DNA of 64,000 bases from Saprospiraceae bacterium (GTDB taxonomy: Bacteria > Bacteroidota > Bacteroidia > Chitinophagales > Saprospiraceae): assembly GCA_016715465.1 (NCBI GenBank), contig JADKAA010000029.1, positions 2,480,001 to 2,544,000 on the forward strand. The letters run 5' to 3'. The position numbers and the translations under genes are program-made. Shown here piece by piece: positions 16,685-26,040 of the stretch (the first letter of the stretch is position 1; every line of letters starts with the position of its first letter). Below the pieces are notes generated by a model, which made no database searches, was not told where the DNA came from, and saw nothing but the letters and a program-made list of their open reading frames with translations.

Positions 16685-19600
16685 TTAATATCTCAGAGTA
16701 AATCCCTGATATCCCGTCCACTGACCATAAACATAATATACTCTTTTTCCTTTTGGTTTTAAAATGCCTGGCAGCCCTTTCTCATCTTCAGGTATTATGA
16801 TCAAAGTGGATTGTATGTTTTGATTATAAAAATCATTCAAATTATTATACATATTGTTTTCACCAAATGGGCCACTTACAATGATTTCTTGATTTTCTAC
16901 ATCCACATCTCCTATATTCTCAACATCAATTTTAAGTTGACACAACCCCGTATTTGCAATCGGACCTCCAAACGCATCAGGAGTAAATCTCCAAGTAACT
17001 TGTAGCCCGGCTTGTTCTCCTTCAATTATCTCAAATGCAGACAGCTTTTTACCAAGATATCCGCTAGGTTTTACACAAAGTACATGATATTTTCCAAGTT
17101 CCTTTCCTTCCAGATTAAATCTGGCAACTACCTTAGACCCGTTATCTAATTCAATAAACGTATCCGCCGGAATACCATAATATCTGGTTGTATCACTCAA
17201 GACCAATTCTACTTCTGACAGACTTTCTAACTCTGCCCCTTCAATTATCATAGTTACCTTTCCCTTATTGCTGCCTTGCTGGGGATTTACTTCTGATATG
17301 TGCAGTCTCCTGATTTCCGCTATTATCCCAACTTGTTGTAATAAAGCATTATTAGCCATACTTCCGCTAATGGAAATATAGTAAAATCCAGGAAAAATAT
17401 CCCTTATCAAAACTTCCTGGTTGGCTGCAAATTGATTGGAATACGATACATCATTATCTGCTTTTGTGGGGACTGTTCCATATTTTATATACATTTCTGT
17501 TTGCCCAAATATGCTGTCTCCTTTTAAGCTAACCCATAAGTTTTTCCCAGCATTTTCTGCTCCAACCCACAACTTATAGTATCTGTACTCTGTATTGGAT
17601 ATGCTATCAGGTTTATATAAATTCAAAAATATCTGCTCTATATCTACCTGGGTTTTATCGATTGAGGTTGTTGTATTATTGTATTCATTTGACTCTGAAA
17701 CATTGTTTCTTGAGTCTGTCCTAATTATTGTGTGATAATTTCCGTTTGAAACCTTTTCAAAAGGTGCCAAATAATTGCTGCTCTTGATTTGGTTGGGCGA
17801 GAGGGCAATATTGTGTTCTTTTATTCCTATTACTTTGTCGCCAACATCCCATATTGAATCAGAAGACAGGTAAATGATTTCCTTTATATTGGCAATAGAT
17901 GGGTTAATGCCTTGGTTTTTTGTCTTCCACTGTATTGTATCATATTTTCCGGCTGTGACAGCGTTAGGCACTATGATTTCCTGAACAATCAAATCTGATA
18001 ATAATGGCGCCTGAATTGATATTGAAATTATAATTTTATTGTTGCTTTCTTTGTTATACTCATAAATATTCTGATTGTGATCAATAGTATAGATGACAAA
18101 ATAATTGCCACTGTAATTTATGGGAAGAAATACAGAAATAGTATCCTTTATAATTGAGTCTTTAGGGTGATTTATAATTGTAAAATCCAAGACTTCTAGG
18201 TCCCCAAAACCAATCGTGGCATCGCTACTCAGAAAAACTTTGTCAATTCTTTCTCCGGCAGTGGTTTCTCCAACATTTTTACTGTGGAGAATAATGTCAA
18301 AATTCTGACCCGCTACAACAGATACCGGTGCCGAAAACAACTCAGGAATAAGGTCTGGATATTCTCCTGCCCGAATATTTATTTTATGCGCGACACCGTT
18401 CTTTCTTAACCATTTTATGTTGTTTAATAATTCTACATCCTTGTTTGCGTCATTTACATCGGCAACTACGTAGATATAATAATCACCAACTGTCCCCAAG
18501 GGTATTGTTAGGTTTAAAAGTATTGTTTTTATACTATCCTTATCGATGACACCTTGATTATAATTGATGGTTTGAATTCCGGTATCCCCGCCCAATAACG
18601 TATCTATAGAAAGGAAAATTCTATCTTGCCATGCCGACAAAAATGTGTTTGATAAGCCATCATTTCTAATTGTATACTCTACTTGCTGTGGTATTCCAAA
18701 CTCTATCGTGTCCACAACGGTTGAGACCGCTGTTAAATTAATATCTATTGGTGGATACGGCAATAGGACCAGCGGTCCGGACCGTATTAAATTGTTGGCC
18801 TCTCCAATACCCTCAAAAACATTTTGTCGTGAATCTGTTTGTATATACAGATAATAAACATTCGTGGTTTGGTTAAATGATGTAATAGCCGGAACGTAAA
18901 GATTAAGAATTGTTGCAGTATCCAGACCGGTGTGGTTTTTAAAACCCAGCACCACCGCACTAGACCTGTTCCAAATGGAGTCGTAGGATATAAAGAAACT
19001 GTCGGCAAAAACTGCCGTTATGTTTTTATTTCCAGAATTTATTAATTGATAAGTAATTCCGAACGACACGCCAGCAAATAACGTGTCCGGAACAGATATA
19101 CCCGATGGAGTTAAATTTGCTGTATTGCCTGCAAAGATATTGATTACTTCAGATATAAAAATATTGTTGTTTTCATTTGATTCAAACACATCATTATACT
19201 GGTCCGCTAATATTATGATATAATAATTACCAATACTGTATTCTGGTAGGGTGACCGTGGCGTTTAGGGTGTCCTGTGCCATGGCATCGATATTCTGATG
19301 GGATAGGCCAACATTCAAGAGCAAAATATCTGTTGACAAATTTAAAATTGTATCTGTTGACAAATAAATCCTGTTCACAAAATGACTTTTCTTCAAGATT
19401 CCTTCTCCTGTATTACGCAAAATATAAGAAAAATCCATAGTGGTGCCGGCAATTTCTGCGTTAGGTATTACGTTTTCTTCAATTTTAATATCCGGCTGCA
19501 AAATAGTTGTTCTTTGAGATGACCGCTTTATATTATTACCCTCATAAACCCATTCATTAACCTGATTTTGAAAATCAGAAAAAATGTACATATAATAATC

Positions 19601-22600
19601 TCCCTCAAGAGAAAGATTGGTCTGGCTGGCATTAGCATCAAATTCAGCTTGGTGAAACAATGTTGGTGCTAGTCCTGGATTATTAAATCTCGTCGTAAAG
19701 GGTATAAAAAAATCTGGATTATAAATTGGAGATTTAGATAAATAGACCCGATCTGCCCACTGTTGCTCAACAATACTTCCGCCCTGGTTTTTCACCTGGT
19801 ACGAAAAATTAAAATTTTCATAGAGGTGTATGGTGTCCGGCAGATGAATACTGTCTGGTACCAGATCCGGCGGCGGTGTAAGTAAAATTTCCGTGCTATT
19901 ACTTGTCCCCCCGTTATTGCCTTCAGATGCGAATTCATAGATCTGATTAAATGCATCCGTAATAACCTCAATTTCATAAATACCCGAAATGTTTTCAGGG
20001 ACCTGAAATGAATTATTGACTACATAACTGCTGTCCTTCATCAATACACCCGTGTGTGTCAACGTCTGAACCACCAGGGAAAGTTGATTTGTGTTGGAAA
20101 CATGATTTCTAAAGACTATTCTGTCTTTCCAATCTGCCCCTGGTGTATTTCCGGTACCAAGGTTTTTAATGCTGTATGAATAATTTATGCTCTCTCCGGA
20201 AAAACCAACTGTTGGGATCGTGGCTGATATTACCCTTAGGTCCGATGGCGGAGTAAGTGTGATGTTAAGGGGTATTGTCTTGTACCCTGTATTGTTGTTG
20301 TTACTGCTTTCCTTTAAATGGTTGTAATAGTCTGTATAAATGATCAGGTAATATGCTCCATCGACGCCATTTGGCAGCTGAACATTTTGATTGTGAACAT
20401 AGGTTGCCCCAGGCATAAGTGCCGTTAAATTTGAAGTTGAACCAAGATAATAATCAAAACTTGGGTTTAGGGTTTGGTCTGAAGACAAATATACAGCATC
20501 AAACCATTGGACCATTTGTGAACTACCTAAACCCTGGTTATTAATTTGGTATTCTACAATGATGTTCTGCCCACTAAACCCCGTTTCGGGACCAATTACA
20601 GTGTCAACCAATATATCCGGCAGTTGTCTTATTACAAATTGATTTGTATCGCTCCAGGTCTCTTGACTACAACTGTTTTTAGCAACAGCCTGCCAGGAGT
20701 ACATTTCTCCATACTCAAGGTTGTTTAGTGTTGTGTTTATAATGGAAATATTATTTACCGTTGGTGAAGATGGCCTTGACGCGCTTGATTTCCATACATA
20801 TATATCATAGACCGTCGCATTATTTACGGGAAGCCAGGAAAGTGAAACCGTTTCTTCGTGGTTCGCCGAACCGTTTGCAGGTAAAAGATTTGTTGGAGAC
20901 CCCTGCAATGGTTCAATATTGATAATTGAGGTTTCAAGGCTATCATTCTCTATTGCTTCATCGCCAGGAAGTTCCGAGTGAATATAAATCTGGTGGACAC
21001 CTGTTGTTGACATGTCAAATGTCCCTTGGGATAAATATGCCAAGGTGTCACCCGGCAATATAGAAATATTGGTAAGGGTTTCCATAATGTTTGCTCCTTC
21101 GTCCACTCCATAAACAATATTTATGTCTGTTAACGGGTCCTGTCCATAGTTTTGGATACTTACAAAAATGTGTTCATTCCCAAGATCACATCCTGAATTT
21201 GGCTCAAGAATTTTTTTAATTCCTGCATCTTTATTGGGTGGGGTAAACTCTTTACATCCTATATCTGGATTTAAACCTCTTGTTATTGAATCAATGTCTG
21301 TTTCAATGCCTTCAATATATATTCCACCTCCATTTAGGCTTGATTGTTTAATCTTGGGTTCCTCCGTTGTAACAAATAATGGATCGCGGAAATATCCATG
21401 ATCTTCAAAGGGTGTTGCGGCAACAAATGCCGAAAGATTATTATATGCCTGCCCAAAATACCATCCAACATGCGCACCATCGGTATAATGGTTGTTATAA
21501 TCCATATCCAGAACGCTGCCAGATTGGTAAATATAAAAGCATTTTCCCCCTGTTTGAGTCATGAAAATATTATTTCTCATTTTAATCTGCTGTCCTGGAT
21601 AATTAAAAATAGAAATTGGGGTACCACTTTTAAGATAAACTGAGTTGTGGTCTATATTCCAGTTGGCCGCAGTGTTTATAAATATTCCATCAAAGCCCGT
21701 CGTTTCATGGTGATATATATAGTTGTTGAAAATGCGGTTAAAGTTGGTTGAAAGGCCAGATCCACTAACAATGTGTACTGCTTTTCCGGCAAGACTGCTG
21801 TTAAATATTCTATTGGCAGACACTTCACTGCCTATACCGATATTATATAAATATATTAGATCTGCTCCTTGGTTTGCAGACCCTTTAAAGATATTGCCGG
21901 CAATTTTCAGGTTCTTCGTATGTATCAAATAGAGTCTTGAATATAATTGGTCCTGAAAAACATTATTACTAATCAAAATACTGTCCTCTATATCCGTCCA
22001 CCCACCCTGACTATAAAAACCAAAGTATCCCATTTTAATTAAATTGTTTTTGACCGACAGGTTGTATTCTCTGGTTGATGGTGTATAAATTGGGAAAGAA
22101 GCCCCGTTGTGACTTCCTTCAAAGGTACATCCTTCTATATTAATGTGGTGTGTGCCGTTTTTACATTCTATCCCCTTTTCGTTCGGACAAAGTATGGTGA
22201 CTTTAGATATGGTGATATTTTGGGTATTGTTAAGGGTTAGTATATTCTGCCCCGCTATTTGAGTCTTAAGTATTACATCCTCTGCTTGCTGTGTCTCTGA
22301 ACAAATTGTCAACCAGTGAGCTGCGTTGGAGCCAGGATGTGGTTCAATCTGCAAGTTATGTGCATAGATGCCTGGGCGGACCTTTAATGTCACATTTCCC
22401 AGCACACCCCCAAATTTTAAAGAATTTTGAAAAAATGACATCTGGTTAAAATCGGGAAGAAATCCTCCCAAGGTATATGTGCCAACCAATGCTGGATATA
22501 GATTATTAAGCATCAGTGTATCGTTTACATTGGTGGAGTCCGGGTTGCCGTTTGGCAGTTCTGTCCATGCTATAATCTGATGATTTGAAGTCGGAAAAAA

Positions 22601-25600
22601 ATCGTAAATTCCTATATTAACAGTATCACAGGCCGCAGTTTCTAATGTGCCCGTCCAGTTAAATGGCGTTTGTTCTATTCCATTTACAACCCATTTTATG
22701 GTGGCTGCATTTAACACATTCCCTCCAAAGTTTTTTAACACAACTTGCACACTGTCATTTCCGTGGGCAAAGGGCGCAACAGGCCCTCCCCACATAAAGA
22801 CACCTGCGTCGTTAGTGGGTAAAACATCAAATTCATCCGCGCCTATATCTGGCGGTTGAGCTCTCATTTCAGCATCAATGTCTGTGCCTATTTCAACAAT
22901 AGACTGTCCCTGTCCATTTAAAATTGAAAGGTGGGTGTGTAAATTGTCACTGCTGATAAATTCCGGATTTATCGAAAAACTATTCGAATCCAGGGTCGTT
23001 GCTGCTTGCCACAAATTAAGGTTGTTATACCCCACATTGCTAAAAAGCAAATTATCCACAGTGCTTTTATAAAAATTATTATTGTCACTTATAAGATTAC
23101 TTACGCCACTTGTATAAAATGAATACCCGTCTCCAATAGATGCCAGAATATTGTTTTTTATAACCGTATTGGCCTGTCCTTCAAGTAAAACCGGTGTTGT
23201 CTGATAGGCATTATTATTTGCTGACGCGGTCCTTATGGTATTGAAATAAAGGCCAAGATTATTGGTGGCGCCGATGTGAACCCCTCTCGTCGTATGACAA
23301 CAACTTGTACTAATGTTTATAAAGTTGTTAAATATCCTGCTTTGTGTTGCCGAATTTCCGCTATTGCTAATGAAAATTCCCGTCTTGGCATTATTGCGAA
23401 GCAAGAGGTCGTTGGATGATATTTCATTGATTAAATTGCTTTGAGAAATATGCATGCCAAAATAATTGGCATCAATGTCACTTCGGATTATATTGTGTTT
23501 GATTTTTAGATTAGATCCCCCACTACTATAAATAGCGGCAAAAGCCTGCTCATTAAATAGATTGTTTTCTATCGTCCAACTTTGCATTCCCGATTCATCA
23601 TATAAACCAATATTTCCTCCTAAAATTTCACATTGCTTTATTAGATTAGCTGTATCTGAAGTAGCCGGAGAATAGAATACAGCATTGTTGGGATTAAATC
23701 CTCCAGCGTCCACCAACCCTTTAATCTTTACAGCGTCAAAGATATTGCAGTTTGCTCCATTTTGACATACAACAACCCTTCTATGCACAGGATTAATAGA
23801 CTCAATCGTTAGTTGCTTGAATGTAATCCCATCCACACCATTTAACTGTATGGTCGGTTGACTGAATCCAAGATTGTTAATTACTACCGAGGTCTTCTCC
23901 TGGTTTTCTGATTGTATTACAATTTTACGGTTACAACTACTCCCGGGAAACTGATGAAGGACCAGGGTGTCGGAATAAATACCCGCCCTTAGATTAAAAT
24001 AAACATCCCCAAATGCCCCACCTAGGTTTAGTGAAGTCATTGCTTCGCTTATAAATTCATAATCTGGATTACTTCCCCCTATGGTATATGTTCCATTAAG
24101 CGCAGGATATAGGCCGTTTCTGATCATCGTGTCATTGGCACTTAATTGGTCGGCAACACCATTTGGTGCTCCTACCCATACCTTTAAGTCGTGGATAATG
24201 TCGGGGGTAAAATTATACTGTCCTATGTCCAACGAATCATAGGTTGCGGCCGATGGCAAGATGCCCGTCCATAGGTACGGTGCTTGCAAAATGCCATTTA
24301 CGCTCCAGTTAACTGCCATGGATGTAAGTGTGTCTATACCGTTATTTTGAAACTTAATATAAACATAGTTGACCCCGGAAGGAAATGGCTTATTCGGTCC
24401 ATTTATAGCCAATATACCCACATCGTCTGTTACCGGAGTAAATTCATCGGCCCCGATGTCAGGCAATAAAGTGTCGCGCGGATCGCCGTCAATATCCCTG
24501 GTTATCCCAGGTGTGGGTTGCGCGGTGCCATTTAAAAAGGAAGATGTAGAATGAAGATTTGTGTCACTTAAATACCCCGGATTTTCATTTATTGTTTGTA
24601 AGTCGTGACCCGTCACCTGCCACTGCAACAATGTATTGTAGTCTGTTCCGTTGAAATTGGCAACCTTACAATCTCCCGACCAATACCAGTCATTCTTGTT
24701 AATTGAAAAAGGTGGGCCGGCATTTTGAAGCTGAAGAATATATTTATTGGTTCCTGGAAATTTATTATACGCGACATTGTTTTTAATTAGTATGTTGGGC
24801 TGATTTTGATTACTATAGATTGCACAACTATTGTTGCCGCCAGACAAAAGGGAGTTAAATAGAACTTGAAGGTTGCCAACCCCGCCGTCAAACCAAATGT
24901 TTTTAACCTGATATCCGGAAGTAAAAATAAAATTATTTGATACTATTGCAGGATTACCTGTTGAAAATAGGTTTCTTAGTCTAATTCCCGTTGCATAGGT
25001 GCCCTCAACAGAGATTTTGTTCGCATTGATCTCCACGCCCTGGTCCGGTATATAATCAAGCCACAATCCTGTTTTAAAGGTGTTGAGGGTGGTCGGATCA
25101 ATTGTAATCGTGTTGTAAAGAATCTTGCCTCCAAGAAACTTATATGCACTATAAATTCCGTGCTGCGCCTGATTAGCAAATACACAGTTTTCAATACGCA
25201 GAGAGTCGTCGTTGACAAGATATATTCCAGTATAACCATTGTTGAATTTACATCCTTTAAATGAATTGTTTTTATCGTTGCTGAACGTATTCGAATATAC
25301 AAGAATCCCATTTCCTGCGCTAACCGTGGATTCAAATACACATTCTTCAAATCTATTACAATTGGCTTCGTTGTAAATGTAAACTGCAGTAGCAAAAGCA
25401 TTGTTCATTGACCTAAATGTGATGTTTCTGAAAATTAGTCCATCTACCCCGTTTAGAATTAATGGTGCGTTGGAGACATTTAAATTGTCAAAGACAACAT
25501 CTTCGGCATTTCCTGTTACTGAGGCAAGAACAACCTTTACATTGCATTTGAAATTTACATGTTGTGAAAATGTGATGTTTTGATGATAGTTCCCTGATTC

Positions 25601-26029
25601 AATGGCAAAATACACGGAATCAATAATCCCCCCCTGCTGAACTGCCAGATTGGCGGCACCAAGATTTAATAACTCTCCTGTCGGACCTATAAAAACGGTG
25701 TCGCTAACGCCTGCATATAGGGTCTCCGAAGCAATGCTGTCATTTGATGGATATGGATCAGAAATTCCATTCGGCATATTGGTTTTAGCAGAAATTTGAT
25801 ACGGTGTGTTGAGGTTAAAAAAATATGACCCCAAAATCACTGTATCCGCATCAAGTGAATTAATGTTTCCTACAAAAATTAGATCCGGTTGAGAAATTCC
25901 ATTTACCTTCCATTTTATTGTGGCCTGAGTAAGTGGGTCTGCACCATAGTTTTTTATGATTGCCTTTACCTCTCTGCTTCCTCTTTTAAAATTCATTTTG
26001 GGTAAAATCCCCGTCACTCCAGCATCCAC
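16685..26029 (-). CDS. Giant surface protein, C-terminal part: three beta-helix modules, FN3-like, eight CARDB domains, TIG-like end
   Basis: The frame gives 3,114 residues from a GTG that lies inside a repeat module, and it has no signal peptide. The N-terminal half (to about residue 1,700) holds right-handed beta-helix modules that open with motifs such as GTYTIGGSNPDYEF and close with PDIGADEF or a variant. Each is joined by a CARDB-like linker (DVGILAINGPNKPF). After an FN3-like domain, about residues 1,795-2,785 hold eight CARDB-type repeats of the pattern DL..........YLS.D. Next come a pre-peptidase-like segment, a TIG-like domain (HISEVNPQQGSNKG) and a final beta domain ending GFTLRY. 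CARDB and beta-helix folds are typical of adhesins. It is continuous with 26041-29859 once one base is restored. Confidence 0.82.
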   Translation of the reverse strand: MDAGVTGILPKMNFKRGSREVKAIIKNYGADPLTQATIKWKVNGISQPDLIFVGNINSLDADTVILGSYFFNLNTPYQISAKTNMPNGISDPYPSNDSIASETLYAGVSDTVFIGPTGELLNLGAANLAVQQGGIIDSVYFAIESGNYHQNITFSQHVNFKCNVKVVLASVTGNAEDVVFDNLNVSNAPLILNGVDGLIFRNITFRSMNNAFATAVYIYNEANCNRFEECVFESTVSAGNGILVYSNTFSNDKNNSFKGCKFNNGYTGIYLVNDDSLRIENCVFANQAQHGIYSAYKFLGGKILYNTITIDPTTLNTFKTGLWLDYIPDQGVEINANKISVEGTYATGIRLRNLFSTGNPAIVSNNFIFTSGYQVKNIWFDGGVGNLQVLFNSLLSGGNNSCAIYSNQNQPNILIKNNVAYNKFPGTNKYILQLQNAGPPFSINKNDWYWSGDCKVANFNGTDYNTLLQWQVTGHDLQTINENPGYLSDTNLHSTSSFLNGTAQPTPGITRDIDGDPRDTLLPDIGADEFTPVTDDVGILAINGPNKPFPSGVNYVYIKFQNNGIDTLTSMAVNWSVNGILQAPYLWTGILPSAATYDSLDIGQYNFTPDIIHDLKVWVGAPNGVADQLSANDTMIRNGLYPALNGTYTIGGSNPDYEFISEAMTSLNLGGAFGDVYFNLRAGIYSDTLVLHQFPGSSCNRKIVIQSENQEKTSVVINNLGFSQPTIQLNGVDGITFKQLTIESINPVHRRVVVCQNGANCNIFDAVKIKGLVDAGGFNPNNAVFYSPATSDTANLIKQCEILGGNIGLYDESGMQSWTIENNLFNEQAFAAIYSSGGSNLKIKHNIIRSDIDANYFGMHISQSNLINEISSNDLLLRNNAKTGIFISNSGNSATQSRIFNNFINISTSCCHTTRGVHIGATNNLGLYFNTIRTASANNNAYQTTPVLLEGQANTVIKNNILASIGDGYSFYTSGVSNLISDNNNFYKSTVDNLLFSNVGYNNLNLWQAATTLDSNSFSINPEFISSDNLHTHLSILNGQGQSIVEIGTDIDAEMRAQPPDIGADEFDVLPTNDAGVFMWGGPVAPFAHGNDSVQVVLKNFGGNVLNAATIKWVVNGIEQTPFNWTGTLETAACDTVNIGIYDFFPTSNHQIIAWTELPNGNPDSTNVNDTLMLNNLYPALVGTYTLGGFLPDFNQMSFFQNSLKFGGVLGNVTLKVRPGIYAHNLQIEPHPGSNAAHWLTICSETQQAEDVILKTQIAGQNILTLNNTQNITISKVTILCPNEKGIECKNGTHHINIEGCTFEGSHNGASFPIYTPSTREYNLSVKNNLIKMGYFGFYSQGGWTDIEDSILISNNVFQDQLYSRLYLIHTKNLKIAGNIFKGSANQGADLIYLYNIGIGSEVSANRIFNSSLAGKAVHIVSGSGLSTNFNRIFNNYIYHHETTGFDGIFINTAANWNIDHNSVYLKSGTPISIFNYPGQQIKMRNNIFMTQTGGKCFYIYQSGSVLDMDYNNHYTDGAHVGWYFGQAYNNLSAFVAATPFEDHGYFRDPLFVTTEEPKIKQSSLNGGGIYIEGIETDIDSITRGLNPDIGCKEFTPPNKDAGIKKILEPNSGCDLGNEHIFVSIQNYGQDPLTDINIVYGVDEGANIMETLTNISILPGDTLAYLSQGTFDMSTTGVHQIYIHSELPGDEAIENDSLETSIINIEPLQGSPTNLLPANGSANHEETVSLSWLPVNNATVYDIYVWKSSASRPSSPTVNNISIINTTLNNLEYGEMYSWQAVAKNSCSQETWSDTNQFVIRQLPDILVDTVIGPETGFSGQNIIVEYQINNQGLGSSQMVQWFDAVYLSSDQTLNPSFDYYLGSTSNLTALMPGATYVHNQNVQLPNGVDGAYYLIIYTDYYNHLKESSNNNNTGYKTIPLNITLTPPSDLRVISATIPTVGFSGESINYSYSIKNLGTGNTPGADWKDRIVFRNHVSNTNQLSLVVQTLTHTGVLMKDSSYVVNNSFQVPENISGIYEIEVITDAFNQIYEFASEGNNGGTSNSTEILLTPPPDLVPDSIHLPDTIHLYENFNFSYQVKNQGGSIVEQQWADRVYLSKSPIYNPDFFIPFTTRFNNPGLAPTLFHQAEFDANASQTNLSLEGDYYMYIFSDFQNQVNEWVYEGNNIKRSSQRTTILQPDIKIEENVIPNAEIAGTTMDFSYILRNTGEGILKKSHFVNRIYLSTDTILNLSTDILLLNVGLSHQNIDAMAQDTLNATVTLPEYSIGNYYIIILADQYNDVFESNENNNIFISEVINIFAGNTANLTPSGISVPDTLFAGVSFGITYQLINSGNKNITAVFADSFFISYDSIWNRSSAVVLGFKNHTGLDTATILNLYVPAITSFNQTTNVYYLYIQTDSRQNVFEGIGEANNLIRSGPLVLLPYPPIDINLTAVSTVVDTIEFGIPQQVEYTIRNDGLSNTFLSAWQDRIFLSIDTLLGGDTGIQTINYNQGVIDKDSIKTILLNLTIPLGTVGDYYIYVVADVNDANKDVELLNNIKWLRKNGVAHKINIRAGEYPDLIPELFSAPVSVVAGQNFDIILHSKNVGETTAGERIDKVFLSSDATIGFGDLEVLDFTIINHPKDSIIKDTISVFLPINYSGNYFVIYTIDHNQNIYEYNKESNNKIIISISIQAPLLSDLIVQEIIVPNAVTAGKYDTIQWKTKNQGINPSIANIKEIIYLSSDSIWDVGDKVIGIKEHNIALSPNQIKSSNYLAPFEKVSNGNYHTIIRTDSRNNVSESNEYNNTTTSIDKTQVDIEQIFLNLYKPDSISNTEYRYYKLWVGAENAGKNLWVSLKGDSIFGQTEMYIKYGTVPTKADNDVSYSNQFAANQEVLIRDIFPGFYYISISGSMANNALLQQVGIIAEIRRLHISEVNPQQGSNKGKVTMIIEGAELESLSEVELVLSDTTRYYGIPADTFIELDNGSKVVARFNLEGKELGKYHVLCVKPSGYLGKKLSAFEIIEGEQAGLQVTWRFTPDAFGGPIANTGLCQLKIDVENIGDVDVENQEIIVSGPFGENNMYNNLNDFYNQNIQSTLIIIPEDEKGLPGILKPKGKRVYYVYGQWTGYQGFTLRY

Positions 26030-26040
26030 CGGTGCTACAC

